Positions 16,840-24,855 of a stretch of DNA of 48,049 bases are shown here, in pieces. The stretch comes from Clostridia bacterium (GTDB lineage: Bacteria > Bacillota > Clostridia > UMGS1883). Every line of letters begins with the position of its first letter. Within the stretch, counting starts at the first letter, position 1. The stretch covers positions 1 to 48,049 of the forward strand of contig JAFTOF010000020.1 in NCBI GenBank assembly GCA_017451505.1, written 5' to 3'. Both the position numbers and the translations under genes were made by a program. The notes under the pieces were generated by a model. It was given only the letters and a program-made list of their open reading frames with translations, made no database searches and had not been told where the DNA came from.

Positions 16840-18857
16840 AACGGGTTGTAAAAGTAGCAGAAAAAGCAGGGTTTTGCTTTGGGGTAAGCCGTGCTGTAAG
16901 GCTTACAGAGGAAGGACTTTCTCGCGGAAAGAAAATAGTGACGCTTGGTCCTATTATACACAACAGTGCCGTGGTAAATGACTTAAGAGGCCGCGGAGTC
17001 AGAATAATAGAAAAAGCAGGAGATGCAAAGAAGGGCGAAACCGTTGTTATAAGAAGCCACGGAATAACAAAAGCGGAGCAGGAAATATTAGATGCTAATG
17101 GCGTGGAATATATTGATGCCACATGCCCTTTTGTAAAAAAGATTCATAATATCGTAAGCGAAGCCTATGCCCAAAAAAGCAATATTTTAATTATTGGTGA
17201 TGAAAATCACCCTGAAGTAATAGGCATAAATGGTTGGTGTGAAAACAGTGCCAAAGTTATAAAGACTATCGAAGAAGCGGAAAATGTTGCTTTTTGTGAT
17301 GAAAAAAAGCTTTATGTCGTGGCACAAACCACGTTTGAGAGAGAATTATGGAAAAAAATTACGAAAATTATAAAAAAGACTTGCCAAAGTGCTATAGTTT
17401 TTGATACAATATGTAGTGCTACGAATGAAAGACAGAAATATGCAGCTCTGCTTGCTAAAGAGAGTGACGTATTTATTGTCGTCGGAGGTAAAAACAGTTC
17501 AAACACTAAAAAACTGTTTGACATTGCCTCACCTCTTTGCCGACATACATTTTATGTGGAGGGGGCAAAGGAGCTGCCTAAGGATTTACTCACACTCGGT
17601 CATTCGTTCGGTATTACCGCCGGTGCTTCAACGCCGGAGCATATAATTAAGGAGGTTTTAGAAACCATGGTAGAAGAAAAGAACACTAATATTCAAGGAA
17701 ATGGAGAGCCTACATTTGCCGAGGCATTTGAACAATCCCTCGTCACTTTAAATACAGGACAGGTTGTAACGGGCACAGTAATCAGCATTACTCCCACAGA
17801 AGTATATGTAGATCTTGGCTACAAGGCTGACGGTATCATCCCTGCGGACGAGCTTACAGACGACCCCTCAGTTAACACTGCAGATGTTGTTAAGGTTGGC
17901 GACGAAGTGGAAGTATTCGTTGTAAGAGTAAACGACGGTGAAGGCTACGTAAAGCTTTCTAAAAAGAAAATCGACGCAATCAAGGGCTGGCAGACAATCG
18001 AAGCAGCTTATGAAAGCGGCGAAATCCTCACAGGACGTATTGTTGAAAATGTTAACCGCGGTGTAATCGCACTTGTTAACGGAAGCAGAATCTTTATTCC
18101 TGCATCTATGGCAAGCGAAAGATTCATGAAGGATCTTCAGCCTCTTGTTGGTACAGAAGCAAGCTTCAAAATCGTGAATATCCGTGAAGACAGACGCGGT
18201 AAGAAAGCAATCGGTTCTATTAAGGTTGTTGCACAGGCTGAGCGTGCTGAAAAGGTAGCTGCATTTATGGCAGATGTTGAAGAAGGTAAGGTTTATACAG
18301 GTACTGTTAAGACTCTTACAGACTTCGGTGCATTCGTTGACCTTGGTGGTGTTGACGGTCTTATCCCGATTTCTCAGCTTAGCTGGCAGAGAATTAAGCA
18401 TCCTTCTGAAGTTCTCAGCGTTGGTGACAGCGTAGAGGTTACAATCCTTAAGGTTGATAAGGAAAATGTTAAGATTTCTCTCGGCTATAAGAAGGCTGAG
18501 GACAATCCTTGGGAAATTGCAAAGAGAACCTTCAATGAAGGCGACGTTGTAACAGTTAAGGTTGTTCGTCTTGTACCCTTTGGTGCTTTCGTAGAACTTA
18601 TCCCCGGAATTGATGGTCTTGTACACATTTCTCAGATTGCAAACAAGAGAATCGGCAAGCCCGAAGATGTTCTCACAGTAGGCGAAATGGTTGATGCTAA
18701 GATTATGGACATCAACTGGGACGAAAAGAAGATTGGTCTTTCAATTCGTGAACTTCTCGCTCCCGAAGCTCCCGCAGTTGAGGAAACCGCGGAAGAAGCT
18801 CCTGCAGCTGAAGAAGAAGCAGCAGAAGAAGCTCCTCAGGAAGAAACAGCTGAATAA
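16836..18857 (+). CDS. ispH: IspH-ribosomal protein S1 fusion (HMBPP reductase / S1)
   Basis: A 673-residue two-part protein. Residues 1-280 are 4-hydroxy-3-methylbut-2-enyl diphosphate reductase, the last MEP-pathway enzyme. Its three Fe-S cysteines lie in AGFCFGV, DATCPFVKK and DTICSATNERQ, with substrate-binding histidines in PIIHNSAVV and DENHPEVIG. From about residue 300 there are four S1 RNA-binding repeats, for example GKVYTGTVKTLTDFGAFVDL and VVRLVPFGAFVELIPGIDGL. The last 35 residues are rich in Glu and Ala. This fusion is known in Clostridia. A strong AAGGAGG (17649-17655) lies before in-frame ATG 17667 (residue 278), a likely internal start for free S1. Codon use looks more biased in the S1 half. 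Confidence 0.95.
   Translation: MKRVVKVAEKAGFCFGVSRAVRLTEEGLSRGKKIVTLGPIIHNSAVVNDLRGRGVRIIEKAGDAKKGETVVIRSHGITKAEQEILDANGVEYIDATCPFVKKIHNIVSEAYAQKSNILIIGDENHPEVIGINGWCENSAKVIKTIEEAENVAFCDEKKLYVVAQTTFERELWKKITKIIKKTCQSAIVFDTICSATNERQKYAALLAKESDVFIVVGGKNSSNTKKLFDIASPLCRHTFYVEGAKELPKDLLTLGHSFGITAGASTPEHIIKEVLETMVEEKNTNIQGNGEPTFAEAFEQSLVTLNTGQVVTGTVISITPTEVYVDLGYKADGIIPADELTDDPSVNTADVVKVGDEVEVFVVRVNDGEGYVKLSKKKIDAIKGWQTIEAAYESGEILTGRIVENVNRGVIALVNGSRIFIPASMASERFMKDLQPLVGTEASFKIVNIREDRRGKKAIGSIKVVAQAERAEKVAAFMADVEEGKVYTGTVKTLTDFGAFVDLGGVDGLIPISQLSWQRIKHPSEVLSVGDSVEVTILKVDKENVKISLGYKKAEDNPWEIAKRTFNEGDVVTVKVVRLVPFGAFVELIPGIDGLVHISQIANKRIGKPEDVLTVGEMVDAKIMDINWDEKKIGLSIRELLAPEAPAVEETAEEAPAAEEEAAEEAPQEETAE
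17649..17669 (+). promoter_or_regulatory. Internal Shine-Dalgarno and start codon for the S1 half
   Basis: AAGGAGG (17649-17655), 11 bases, then ATG 17667 in frame with the fusion gene. It falls exactly in the linker between the IspH and S1 parts. Starting there would give a 396-residue S1 protein beginning MVEEKNTNIQ. Confidence 0.6.
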
Positions 18858-18869
18858 TAGATTTATACC

Positions 18870-18901
18870 AAAAGGACTGCATGAATTCATGCAGTCCTTT
18901 T
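18870..18901 (+). terminator. Terminator of the cmk-plsC-ispH/S1 cluster
   Basis: A perfect 32-base palindrome, AAAAGGACTGCATGAA centred on GAATTC, ending in CCTTTTGCTTTTTAT. It lies 13 bases after the stop. Confidence 0.85.
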
Positions 18902-18928
18902 GCTTTTTATAACAAGCGTACCGACCTG

Positions 18929-18976
18929 CCCCCAAGATTGGGGGACAAGGGGTTGATGCGTTAAAAACGCTTTTTT
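18929..18976 (+). terminator. Second and third small hairpins after S1
   Basis: CCCCC (18929-18933) pairs with GGGGG (18940-18944). Then GCGTT AAA AACGC (18958-18970) is followed by six Ts. The second is a weak intrinsic terminator that would insulate xpt from S1 read-through. Confidence 0.5.
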
Positions 18977-19005
18977 ATATTTGTGTATATATAGGTAGAA
19001 ATATG

Positions 19006-19034
19006 TTGACTATTGACGGAAATCGTGCTATAAT
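19006..19034 (+). promoter_or_regulatory. Promoter of xpt
   Basis: TTGACT (19006-19011), 17 bases, TATAAT (19029-19034). Predicted leader is only about 36 bases, so a purine riboswitch is not present in the transcript from this promoter. Confidence 0.7.
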
Positions 19035-19076
19035 TTTCTATAAGTTATGAAAAGTTTTTGTTGGGAGTGAGCAGTC

Positions 19077-19649
19077 ATAGTTGCATTGGAGGACAAAATT
19101 TTAAATGAGGGAAAGGTTCTGCCCGGAGATATCCTCAAGGTGGATTGTTTCCTTAATCACCGCATTGATGTGCCATTCCTTCTGGAAATGGGCGAGGAGA
19201 TAGCACGGCTTTATAAAGATGAACCGGTTAATAAGATTCTCACTATTGAAACATCGGGTATCCCAATCGCATTTGCCGCAGCTCAATATATGAATGTACC
19301 TGTGGTATTTGTGAAAAAAAGCAAGTCCGGAAATATATCTGACGATGTGTATTCTTCCCGCGTAGCTTCTTTCACAAGAAAGAACGTGTATGATGCTGTA
19401 GTCAGCAAAGAATTTTTAAATAGTGAGGACAAGGTTCTTGTAATAGATGATTTCCTTGCAAAAGGAAATGCACTGACAGGTCTTATTGATATTATAAATC
19501 AGGCAGGAGCAACTCTTTTAGGATGTGCCATTGCTATTGAAAAAGGCTTTCAGGGCGGCGGAGATGAGCTAAGAGCAAAAGGCGTGCGTGTGGATTCTCT
19601 GGCAATTATAGAATCCATGACGGAAAGCTCGCTTTCATTCCGCAAATAA
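19077..19649 (+). CDS. xpt: Xanthine phosphoribosyltransferase
   Basis: A protein of about 190 residues that makes XMP from xanthine and PRPP. KVLPGDILKVDCFLNHRIDV, ILTIETSGIPIAFAAAQYM, VPVVFVKKSKSG, VLVIDDFLAKGNALTGLI (PRPP loop) and IAIEKGFQGGG are typical of Xpt. The start is odd. There is no ATG; the best-placed codon is ATA 19077, nine bases after GGGAG, and the reading from it (IVALEDKI) lines up with the start of known Xpt proteins (MEALKRKI in Bacillus, from memory). A TTG at 19086 is the ordinary alternative but is 18 bases from the ribosome site. Next come the genes of a purine-type ABC importer. Confidence 0.9.
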   Translation: MVALEDKILNEGKVLPGDILKVDCFLNHRIDVPFLLEMGEEIARLYKDEPVNKILTIETSGIPIAFAAAQYMNVPVVFVKKSKSGNISDDVYSSRVASFTRKNVYDAVVSKEFLNSEDKVLVIDDFLAKGNALTGLIDIINQAGATLLGCAIAIEKGFQGGGDELRAKGVRVDSLAIIESMTESSLSFRK

Positions 19650-19656
19650 AGGTGTA

Positions 19657-19685
19657 TGTAAAGAATCTTTACATAAATATTTTTT
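19657..19685 (+). terminator. Weak terminator between xpt and the BMP gene
   Basis: TGTAAAG AAT CTTTACA (19657-19673) is followed after ATAAATA by a run of Ts. It probably allows partial read-through from xpt into the transporter genes. Confidence 0.5.
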
Positions 19686-19710
19686 GCCTAAAAGGCAGGA
19701 GGTTTTAGAA

Positions 19711-20916
19711 ATGAAAAAAATTCTTTCATTACTTCTCGTTGCTGTAATGTGTGTAGCATCAGTTTGTATGCTTTCAGCTTGCGGCGGAGAACAGGCAGAC
19801 TCCGATTTCAAGATCGGATTCATTTTCTTGCATGATGAAAACTCAACTTATGACAAGAACTTCCTTGATGCTGCACAGGCAGCTACAAAAGAGTTGGGAC
19901 TTTCAGAAGATCAGGTTATTTTCAAGACCAACGTTCCTGAGGGTAACGAATGTTATGAAGCAGCTGCAGACCTTGCAGATCAGGGCTGTGATGTAGTATT
20001 TGCTAACAGCTTCGGTCATGAGCCTTACGTATTAAAGGCTGCAAAGGAATTCCCTGAGGTTGAATTCTGCCATGCAACAGGTACTACTGCTCATACAGAA
20101 AACGTTAAGAATTTCCACAACGCATTTGCTTCCATTTATGAAGGCAGATACCTTGCAGGTATTGCAGCAGGAATGAAGCTTAACGAAATGATTGAAGCAG
20201 GAAAGATTACTCCCGACCAGGCTAAGATGGGTTACGTTGGTGCTTTCACATATGCTGAGGTTATTTCAGGTTATACATCTTTCTACCTCGGTGCAAAGTC
20301 AGTTTGCCCCTCAGTTACAATGGAAGTTCAGTTTACAGGCAGCTGGTATGACGAAGCTCTTGAAAAAGAAGCAGCTACAAAGCTTCTGAGCAACAAGTGC
20401 GTACTTATCAGCCAGCACGCAGACTCTATGGGTGCTCCCACAGCGTGTGAGAACGCAGGCGTTCCCAACGTCTCCTACAACGGAAGCACAAAGGATGCTT
20501 GCCCCAACACATTCATCGTTTCTTCAAGAATTGACTGGGCTCCTTACTTCAAGTACATCATCGAATCTGCACAGAATGATAAAGAAATCGCAGCAGACTG
20601 GTGCGAAGGCTTTGAAGTTGGTTCTGTAAAGCTTACAGAAATCAACGAAAACGTTGCAGCAGAGGGTACAAAGGAAGCTTTGGAAGAAGCAAAGGCTAAG
20701 CTTATCTCCGGTGAAATCAAGGTATTTGATACAAATAACTTTACCGTTGAAGGCAAGAAGCTTGATTCTTACATGGCAGACGTTGATACAGATCCTAAGT
20801 ACGAAAAGGATACAGAGGCGATTGCTGACGGATATTTCCATGAATCAGAATACCGCAGTGCTCCTTACTTCGATATGACTATCGACGGAATTAAGCTGCT
20901 CAACAGCATGTTCTAA
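19711..20916 (+). CDS. BMP-family substrate-binding lipoprotein of a nucleoside ABC importer
   Basis: A 401-residue lipoprotein. The signal MKKILSLLLVAVMCVASVCM ends in the lipobox LSAC, with Cys 24 lipidated. The mature part starts FKIGFIFLHDENSTYDKNFL and has VVFANSFGHEPYVLKAA and CHATGTTAHTENVKNF, as in BmpA/PnrA/Med proteins that bind purine nucleosides. I start at ATG 19711 after AGGAGG; an in-frame TTG at 19684 precedes that site and is rejected. It stands before the ATPase and two permeases and after xpt, which suggests guanosine, inosine or other purine nucleosides as substrate. Three hairpins follow the stop. Confidence 0.93.
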   Translation: MKKILSLLLVAVMCVASVCMLSACGGEQADSDFKIGFIFLHDENSTYDKNFLDAAQAATKELGLSEDQVIFKTNVPEGNECYEAAADLADQGCDVVFANSFGHEPYVLKAAKEFPEVEFCHATGTTAHTENVKNFHNAFASIYEGRYLAGIAAGMKLNEMIEAGKITPDQAKMGYVGAFTYAEVISGYTSFYLGAKSVCPSVTMEVQFTGSWYDEALEKEAATKLLSNKCVLISQHADSMGAPTACENAGVPNVSYNGSTKDACPNTFIVSSRIDWAPYFKYIIESAQNDKEIAADWCEGFEVGSVKLTEINENVAAEGTKEALEEAKAKLISGEIKVFDTNNFTVEGKKLDSYMADVDTDPKYEKDTEAIADGYFHESEYRSAPYFDMTIDGIKLLNSMF

Positions 20917-20921
20917 TTATC

Positions 20922-20979
20922 TTAGCCGTATTATCGCGTTTCGGCTAAATTATAGGGCGGGGAAACTCTCCGCCCTATA
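20922..20979 (+). terminator. Two hairpins after the BMP lipoprotein gene
   Basis: TTAGCCG (20922-20928) pairs with CGGCTAA (20942-20948). TATAGGGCGG (20951-20960) pairs with CCGCCCTATA (20970-20979) and is followed by an AT-rich run without a clean T-tract. They could stabilise the upstream message or attenuate the transporter genes. Confidence 0.6.
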
Positions 20980-20991
20980 ATAAATTTATCT

Positions 20992-21034
20992 CTTATATTC
21001 TTTGATAAGCAAAAGGTTTATCAAAGAATATAAG
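20992..21034 (+). promoter_or_regulatory. 17-bp perfect hairpin before the ATPase gene
   Basis: CTTATATTCTTTGATAA (20992-21008) and TTATCAAAGAATATAAG (21018-21034) are exact complements around a nine-base loop. It ends 22 bases before the ATG, just upstream of TGGAGG, and may act with the two hairpins before it. Confidence 0.65.
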
Positions 21035-21055
21035 AATTCTTAGCTGGAGGTTATC

Positions 21056-22594
21056 ATGGAACAGAATATTGCTCTCGAACTTAAAAACATAACCAAGACC
21101 TTTGGCAATGTTATTGCCAATAAAAATGTGTCGCTGAAAGTCAGAAAAGGAGAAATCCTTTCCATTCTCGGAGAAAACGGCAGCGGAAAAACCACGCTTA
21201 TGAATATGGTATCGGGCATTTATTACCCCGACCATGGTCAGATGTTTATTGACGGAAAGGAATGTATAATTGCCTCTCCTAAAGATGCATTTAATTATAA
21301 AATAGGTATGATACATCAGCATTTTAAGCTTGTTGATGTTTTCAGTGCTGCGGAAAATATTGTCTTGGGTCTTAAAGATGAAAAGGGCTTTGATATGCCC
21401 AATTATATTGAGAAGATCAAGGAAATTACCGAAAAATATGGTTTTGAACTTGATTTGCAGAAAAAAATATACGAAATGTCCGTTTCCGAAAAGCAGACCG
21501 TTGAAATAGTAAAAGTTCTTTTCAGAGGGGCTGATATTCTGATTCTTGATGAGCCTACAGCCGTTTTAACTCCTCAGGAAACCGTTAAGCTTTTCAAGGT
21601 TTTAAAGAATATGCGTGACAGCGGAAAGGCAATAATCATTATTACTCACAAGCTACACGAAGTGCTTACGCTTTCCGATTATGTAACAGTACTTAGAAAA
21701 GGTGAATATGCAGGTACTGTAAAGACAAGCGAAACAAACGAGGCAGAGCTTACGGAAATGATGGTGGGAAAGAAAATCTCACTTAACATTCACAGAAGCG
21801 TTCCCGAAAATACCTGTGACCGCCTTGTGGTTCAGAAAATAAGCTGTATGAACCGTGAGGGTACAAAAGTTCTTGACGATGTGTCTTTCACTGCAAAATC
21901 GGGAGAAATTCTCGGTATTGCGGGAATCGCAGGAAGCGGCCAGCGAGAGCTATTGGAAGCAATTGCAGGACTTGGGCATCTTGACGAGGGAAAGATTATT
22001 TATAATGACCCCAAGAGCGGAAAAGAAGAAAATCTTCGTGATAAGACTCCGCTCCAAATACGCCAGATGGGTGTAAGGCTCGCATTTGTCCCCGAGGACA
22101 GGCTTGGAATGGGTCTTGTAGGGAATATGGATATAGTCGATAATATGATGCTTAGAAGCTATAAAAAAGGTAAGTCCGTATTCTTGCAGAGAAAAGCTCC
22201 TAAATCATTGGCAGAAGAAATTATTGAACGCCTTGAAGTGGTAACACCTTCCGCAAACACTCCTGTAAGAAGACTTTCGGGAGGAAACGTTCAAAAAATC
22301 CTTGTGGGACGAGAGATTGCATCTTCGCCCACGGTTTTGATGGCAGCGTATCCCGTCCGCGGACTTGATATAAATTCATCTTACACAATTTACAATCTTC
22401 TCAATGAACAAAAGGAAAAAGGCGTAGCCGTAATCTTTGTCGGTGAGGATTTGGATGTGCTGCTTGAATTGTGTGACAGAATTCTGGTAATCGGTTCAGG
22501 CAGAGTTACAGGTATTGTAGACGGAAGAAGTGCGACGAAGGAAGAAATCGGTCTGTTGATGACCAAATCTTCTGAGCAGCACGACGAAGAGTAA
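21056..22594 (+). CDS. Nucleoside ABC transporter, duplicated ATP-binding protein
   Basis: A 512-residue protein with two ABC ATPase domains in tandem, as in NupA/YufO-type importers. The first has Walker A GENGSGKTT, signature MSVSEKQTVEI and Walker B ILILDEPTAVLTPQE. The second has a degenerate P-loop GIAGSGQREL (no GKT), VPEDRLGMGLVGNM, signature LSGGNVQK and Walker B-like VLMAAYPVRGLD. The loss of the second P-loop Lys-Thr is usual for the family, meaning one competent and one degenerate site. It powers uptake with the two downstream permeases. Confidence 0.93.
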   Translation: MEQNIALELKNITKTFGNVIANKNVSLKVRKGEILSILGENGSGKTTLMNMVSGIYYPDHGQMFIDGKECIIASPKDAFNYKIGMIHQHFKLVDVFSAAENIVLGLKDEKGFDMPNYIEKIKEITEKYGFELDLQKKIYEMSVSEKQTVEIVKVLFRGADILILDEPTAVLTPQETVKLFKVLKNMRDSGKAIIIITHKLHEVLTLSDYVTVLRKGEYAGTVKTSETNEAELTEMMVGKKISLNIHRSVPENTCDRLVVQKISCMNREGTKVLDDVSFTAKSGEILGIAGIAGSGQRELLEAIAGLGHLDEGKIIYNDPKSGKEENLRDKTPLQIRQMGVRLAFVPEDRLGMGLVGNMDIVDNMMLRSYKKGKSVFLQRKAPKSLAEEIIERLEVVTPSANTPVRRLSGGNVQKILVGREIASSPTVLMAAYPVRGLDINSSYTIYNLLNEQKEKGVAVIFVGEDLDVLLELCDRILVIGSGRVTGIVDGRSATKEEIGLLMTKSSEQHDEE

Positions 22595-22612
22595 AGAGGG
22601 AGGATAAAACAA

Positions 22613-23725
22613 ATGAAAAAAATTAATAATTTCTTGCATCAATCCCTCTATGTTTCTCCTTTTCATATTGCCAAGAGGGATAATATTGTTTGGTGGAAGG
22701 CATGGATAATCAGAATCATAGCGGTTCTGATTGCCCTTCTTGTATGCGGTACTATCACTATTGCACTTACCGATATCAATCCTGTTAAAATGTACTTTAC
22801 TATGATTGACGGTGTGGTGGGAACACCACGTCTTGTATGGAATATGCTTCAGAATACTGCAATACTTCTTTGTATTTCTCTTGCGGTAACTCCTGCATTT
22901 AAGATGCGATTCTGGAATATAGGTGCGGAGGGTCAGGTGCTTATCGGAGGTCTTGCAACGGCTATTTGCATGATTTTCCTTGGGGAGAAGCTTCCCGCTC
23001 CGATTTTAATTACACTGATGATTATAAGCAGTATTGTGTTGGGTGCGTTCTGGGCACTTGTTCCCGCATATTTTAAAACAAAGTTTAATTCAAACGAAAC
23101 CCTTTTTACGCTTATGATGAACTATATTGCAATTCAGCTCGTTGCATATTTCACCTTGGAAATGTCTGTGCCAAAGGGGTCGGGAACGCCCAGAGTATTG
23201 GAATACGGACAGCTTCCTGTGCTTTTTGGACAAAAATATTTGATTAATATATTAATTGTTGCGGTGATTACCGTTATTATGCATATATACCTTAAGTACA
23301 GCAAGCAGGGATATGAAATATCCGTTGTTGGTGAAAGTGAAAAAACGGCAAGATATATTGGAATCAATGTAAAAAAGGTAGTTTTAAGAACTATGGCTAT
23401 TTCAGGTGCAATCTGCGGTATAGCAGGATTTCTGATAGTTGCAGGTACAGACCATTCCCTTAAAAGCGATAGTGCAGGGGGCAGAGGCTTTACGGCAATT
23501 ATGGTTTCATGGCTTGCTAAGTTTAATCCCGTGTTTATGGTTTTAACTTCGCTTTTGATTGTTTTCCTTGAAAAAGGTGCGTCAAAAATATCCGAGGTTT
23601 ACAGACTTAATTCCTCCTTCTCGGATATTATAACGGGAATTATAATTTTCTTTATAATTGGTGCAGAATTTTTTATTAACTATAAGATTAAAGTAAATTT
23701 AAAGGATAAGGAGGAGAGAGTATGA
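22613..23725 (+). CDS. Nucleoside ABC transporter permease (NupB/YufP type)
   Basis: A 370-residue membrane protein with about ten hydrophobic segments. The RFWNIGAEGQVLIGGLATAI block and the cytoplasmic coupling segment GESEKTARYIGINVKKVVLR are hallmarks of BPD_transp_2 permeases for nucleosides. GTDHSLKSDSAGGRGFTAIM is also family-typical. It forms a heterodimeric channel with the next gene product. GGGAGGAT precedes the start; the stop overlaps the next gene by four bases. Confidence 0.92.
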   Translation: MKKINNFLHQSLYVSPFHIAKRDNIVWWKAWIIRIIAVLIALLVCGTITIALTDINPVKMYFTMIDGVVGTPRLVWNMLQNTAILLCISLAVTPAFKMRFWNIGAEGQVLIGGLATAICMIFLGEKLPAPILITLMIISSIVLGAFWALVPAYFKTKFNSNETLFTLMMNYIAIQLVAYFTLEMSVPKGSGTPRVLEYGQLPVLFGQKYLINILIVAVITVIMHIYLKYSKQGYEISVVGESEKTARYIGINVKKVVLRTMAISGAICGIAGFLIVAGTDHSLKSDSAGGRGFTAIMVSWLAKFNPVFMVLTSLLIVFLEKGASKISEVYRLNSSFSDIITGIIIFFIIGAEFFINYKIKVNLKDKEERV

Positions 23726-24699
23726 TAGCTACCATAATACAAAGAGCAGTTATGCAGGGTACGCCTTTGCTTTTTGGCTCAACGGGCGAAATCCTTACCG
23801 AAAAGTCGGGAAATCTGAATCTTGGAATACCCGGAATTATGTATGTAGGTGCAATCAGCGGGGTTGCAGGCTCATTTATCTATGAGCAGAGCGTAGCGGT
23901 GCTCAATCCTTTCTTAGCTATATTAATTCCGCTTGTATGCTCTATATTAGGTTCGGCATTAATGGGACTTATTTATTGTTTCTTAACCGTGTCTATGCGT
24001 GCGAATCAGAATGTTACAGGTCTTGCATTGACTACCTTCGGTATAGGTATTGGTAACTTTTTTGGTGGCTCTTTGATTAAGCTTGTGGATACGGACGTGC
24101 CCTCAATTTCTCTTTCTGCAACCAGTACTATTTTTAAAACAGAGCTTCCTTTTGCACATTCGCTTGGTTCATTTGGTGAGATTTTCTTCTCATACGGCTT
24201 CTTGGTTTATGTTGCAATTATCGTTGCATTAATATCCTCCCATGTGCTAAAAAAGACACGCACAGGTCTTCATTTGAGAGCAGTAGGAGAAAGCCCCGAA
24301 ACAGCCGATGCGGCAGGAATCAGCGTTACCAAATACAAATATATATCAACCTGTATAGGCAGTGCAATCGCAGGCTTGGGCGGATTATATTATGTAATGG
24401 ATTATGCTAACGGCGTTTGGTCAAATAACGGCTTCGGCGACAGAGGGTGGCTTTCCATAGCCCTTGTTATTTTCTCCGTATGGCGTCCTTCCATAAGTAT
24501 TCTCGGCTCTATACTGTTCGGATTTTTATATGTAATTCCCACATACATTCCCAACATTACAGTAAGCACCAAAATTCTTTTCGAGATGCTTCCTTATGTT
24601 GTTACCATACTTGTACTTATTATTACAAGTATCAGGGATAAAAAAGAAAATCAGCCTCCTGCAGCTTTGGGATTACCTTATTTTAGAGAAGAACGTTAA
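23722..24699 (+). CDS. Nucleoside ABC transporter permease (NupC/YufQ type)
   Basis: A 325-residue polytopic permease, partner of the upstream one. GTPLLFGSTGEILTEKSGNL, NLGIPGIMYVGAISG and the coupling helix AVGESPETADAAGISVTKYK are diagnostic. The AGG-rich site AAGGAGGAG lies inside the previous gene. It is the last gene of the unit and is followed at once by a 16-bp terminator. Confidence 0.92.
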   Translation: MIATIIQRAVMQGTPLLFGSTGEILTEKSGNLNLGIPGIMYVGAISGVAGSFIYEQSVAVLNPFLAILIPLVCSILGSALMGLIYCFLTVSMRANQNVTGLALTTFGIGIGNFFGGSLIKLVDTDVPSISLSATSTIFKTELPFAHSLGSFGEIFFSYGFLVYVAIIVALISSHVLKKTRTGLHLRAVGESPETADAAGISVTKYKYISTCIGSAIAGLGGLYYVMDYANGVWSNNGFGDRGWLSIALVIFSVWRPSISILGSILFGFLYVIPTYIPNITVSTKILFEMLPYVVTILVLIITSIRDKKENQPPAALGLPYFREER

Positions 24700-24735
24700 A
24701 CAGAGAATCGCAGTTTTTTAACTGCGATTCTCTGT
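24700..24735 (+). terminator. Terminator of the nucleoside transporter operon
   Basis: ACAGAGAATCGCAGTT (24700-24715) and AACTGCGATTCTCTGT (24720-24735) are perfect complements with a TTTT loop, followed by TTGTTGTCTT. It starts right after the stop codon. Confidence 0.85.
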
Positions 24736-24791
24736 TTGTTGTCTTAAATAAGAAAATATTGTAAAAAATATATGAAGGCAACTGCCTTTGG

Positions 24792-24821
24792 TTGACAATG
24801 GAATGCTTTTTGTGGTATCAT
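24792..24821 (+). promoter_or_regulatory. Promoter of the M50 protease/scpAB group
   Basis: TTGACA (24792-24797), 18 bases, TATCAT (24816-24821). A small palindrome AAGGCA AC TGCCTT (24775-24788) stands just upstream of the -35 and could be a binding site. Confidence 0.5.
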
Positions 24822-24855
24822 ATACTGTAGTATATTATGAATTGGAAGTGTAGCT

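Noticed and set aside
18929..18944. CCCCC/GGGGG palindrome as part of a repeat family
   Set aside because: Only one copy is in the window, so it cannot be supported as a repeat from this sequence.
19041..19076. Purine riboswitch in front of xpt
   Set aside because: The consensus promoter leaves a leader of about 36 bases, too short for an aptamer.
21920..22380. Degenerate second P-loop of the nucleoside ATPase as a damaging mutation
   Set aside because: This degeneration is normal in duplicated ATPases of nucleoside and sugar importers.
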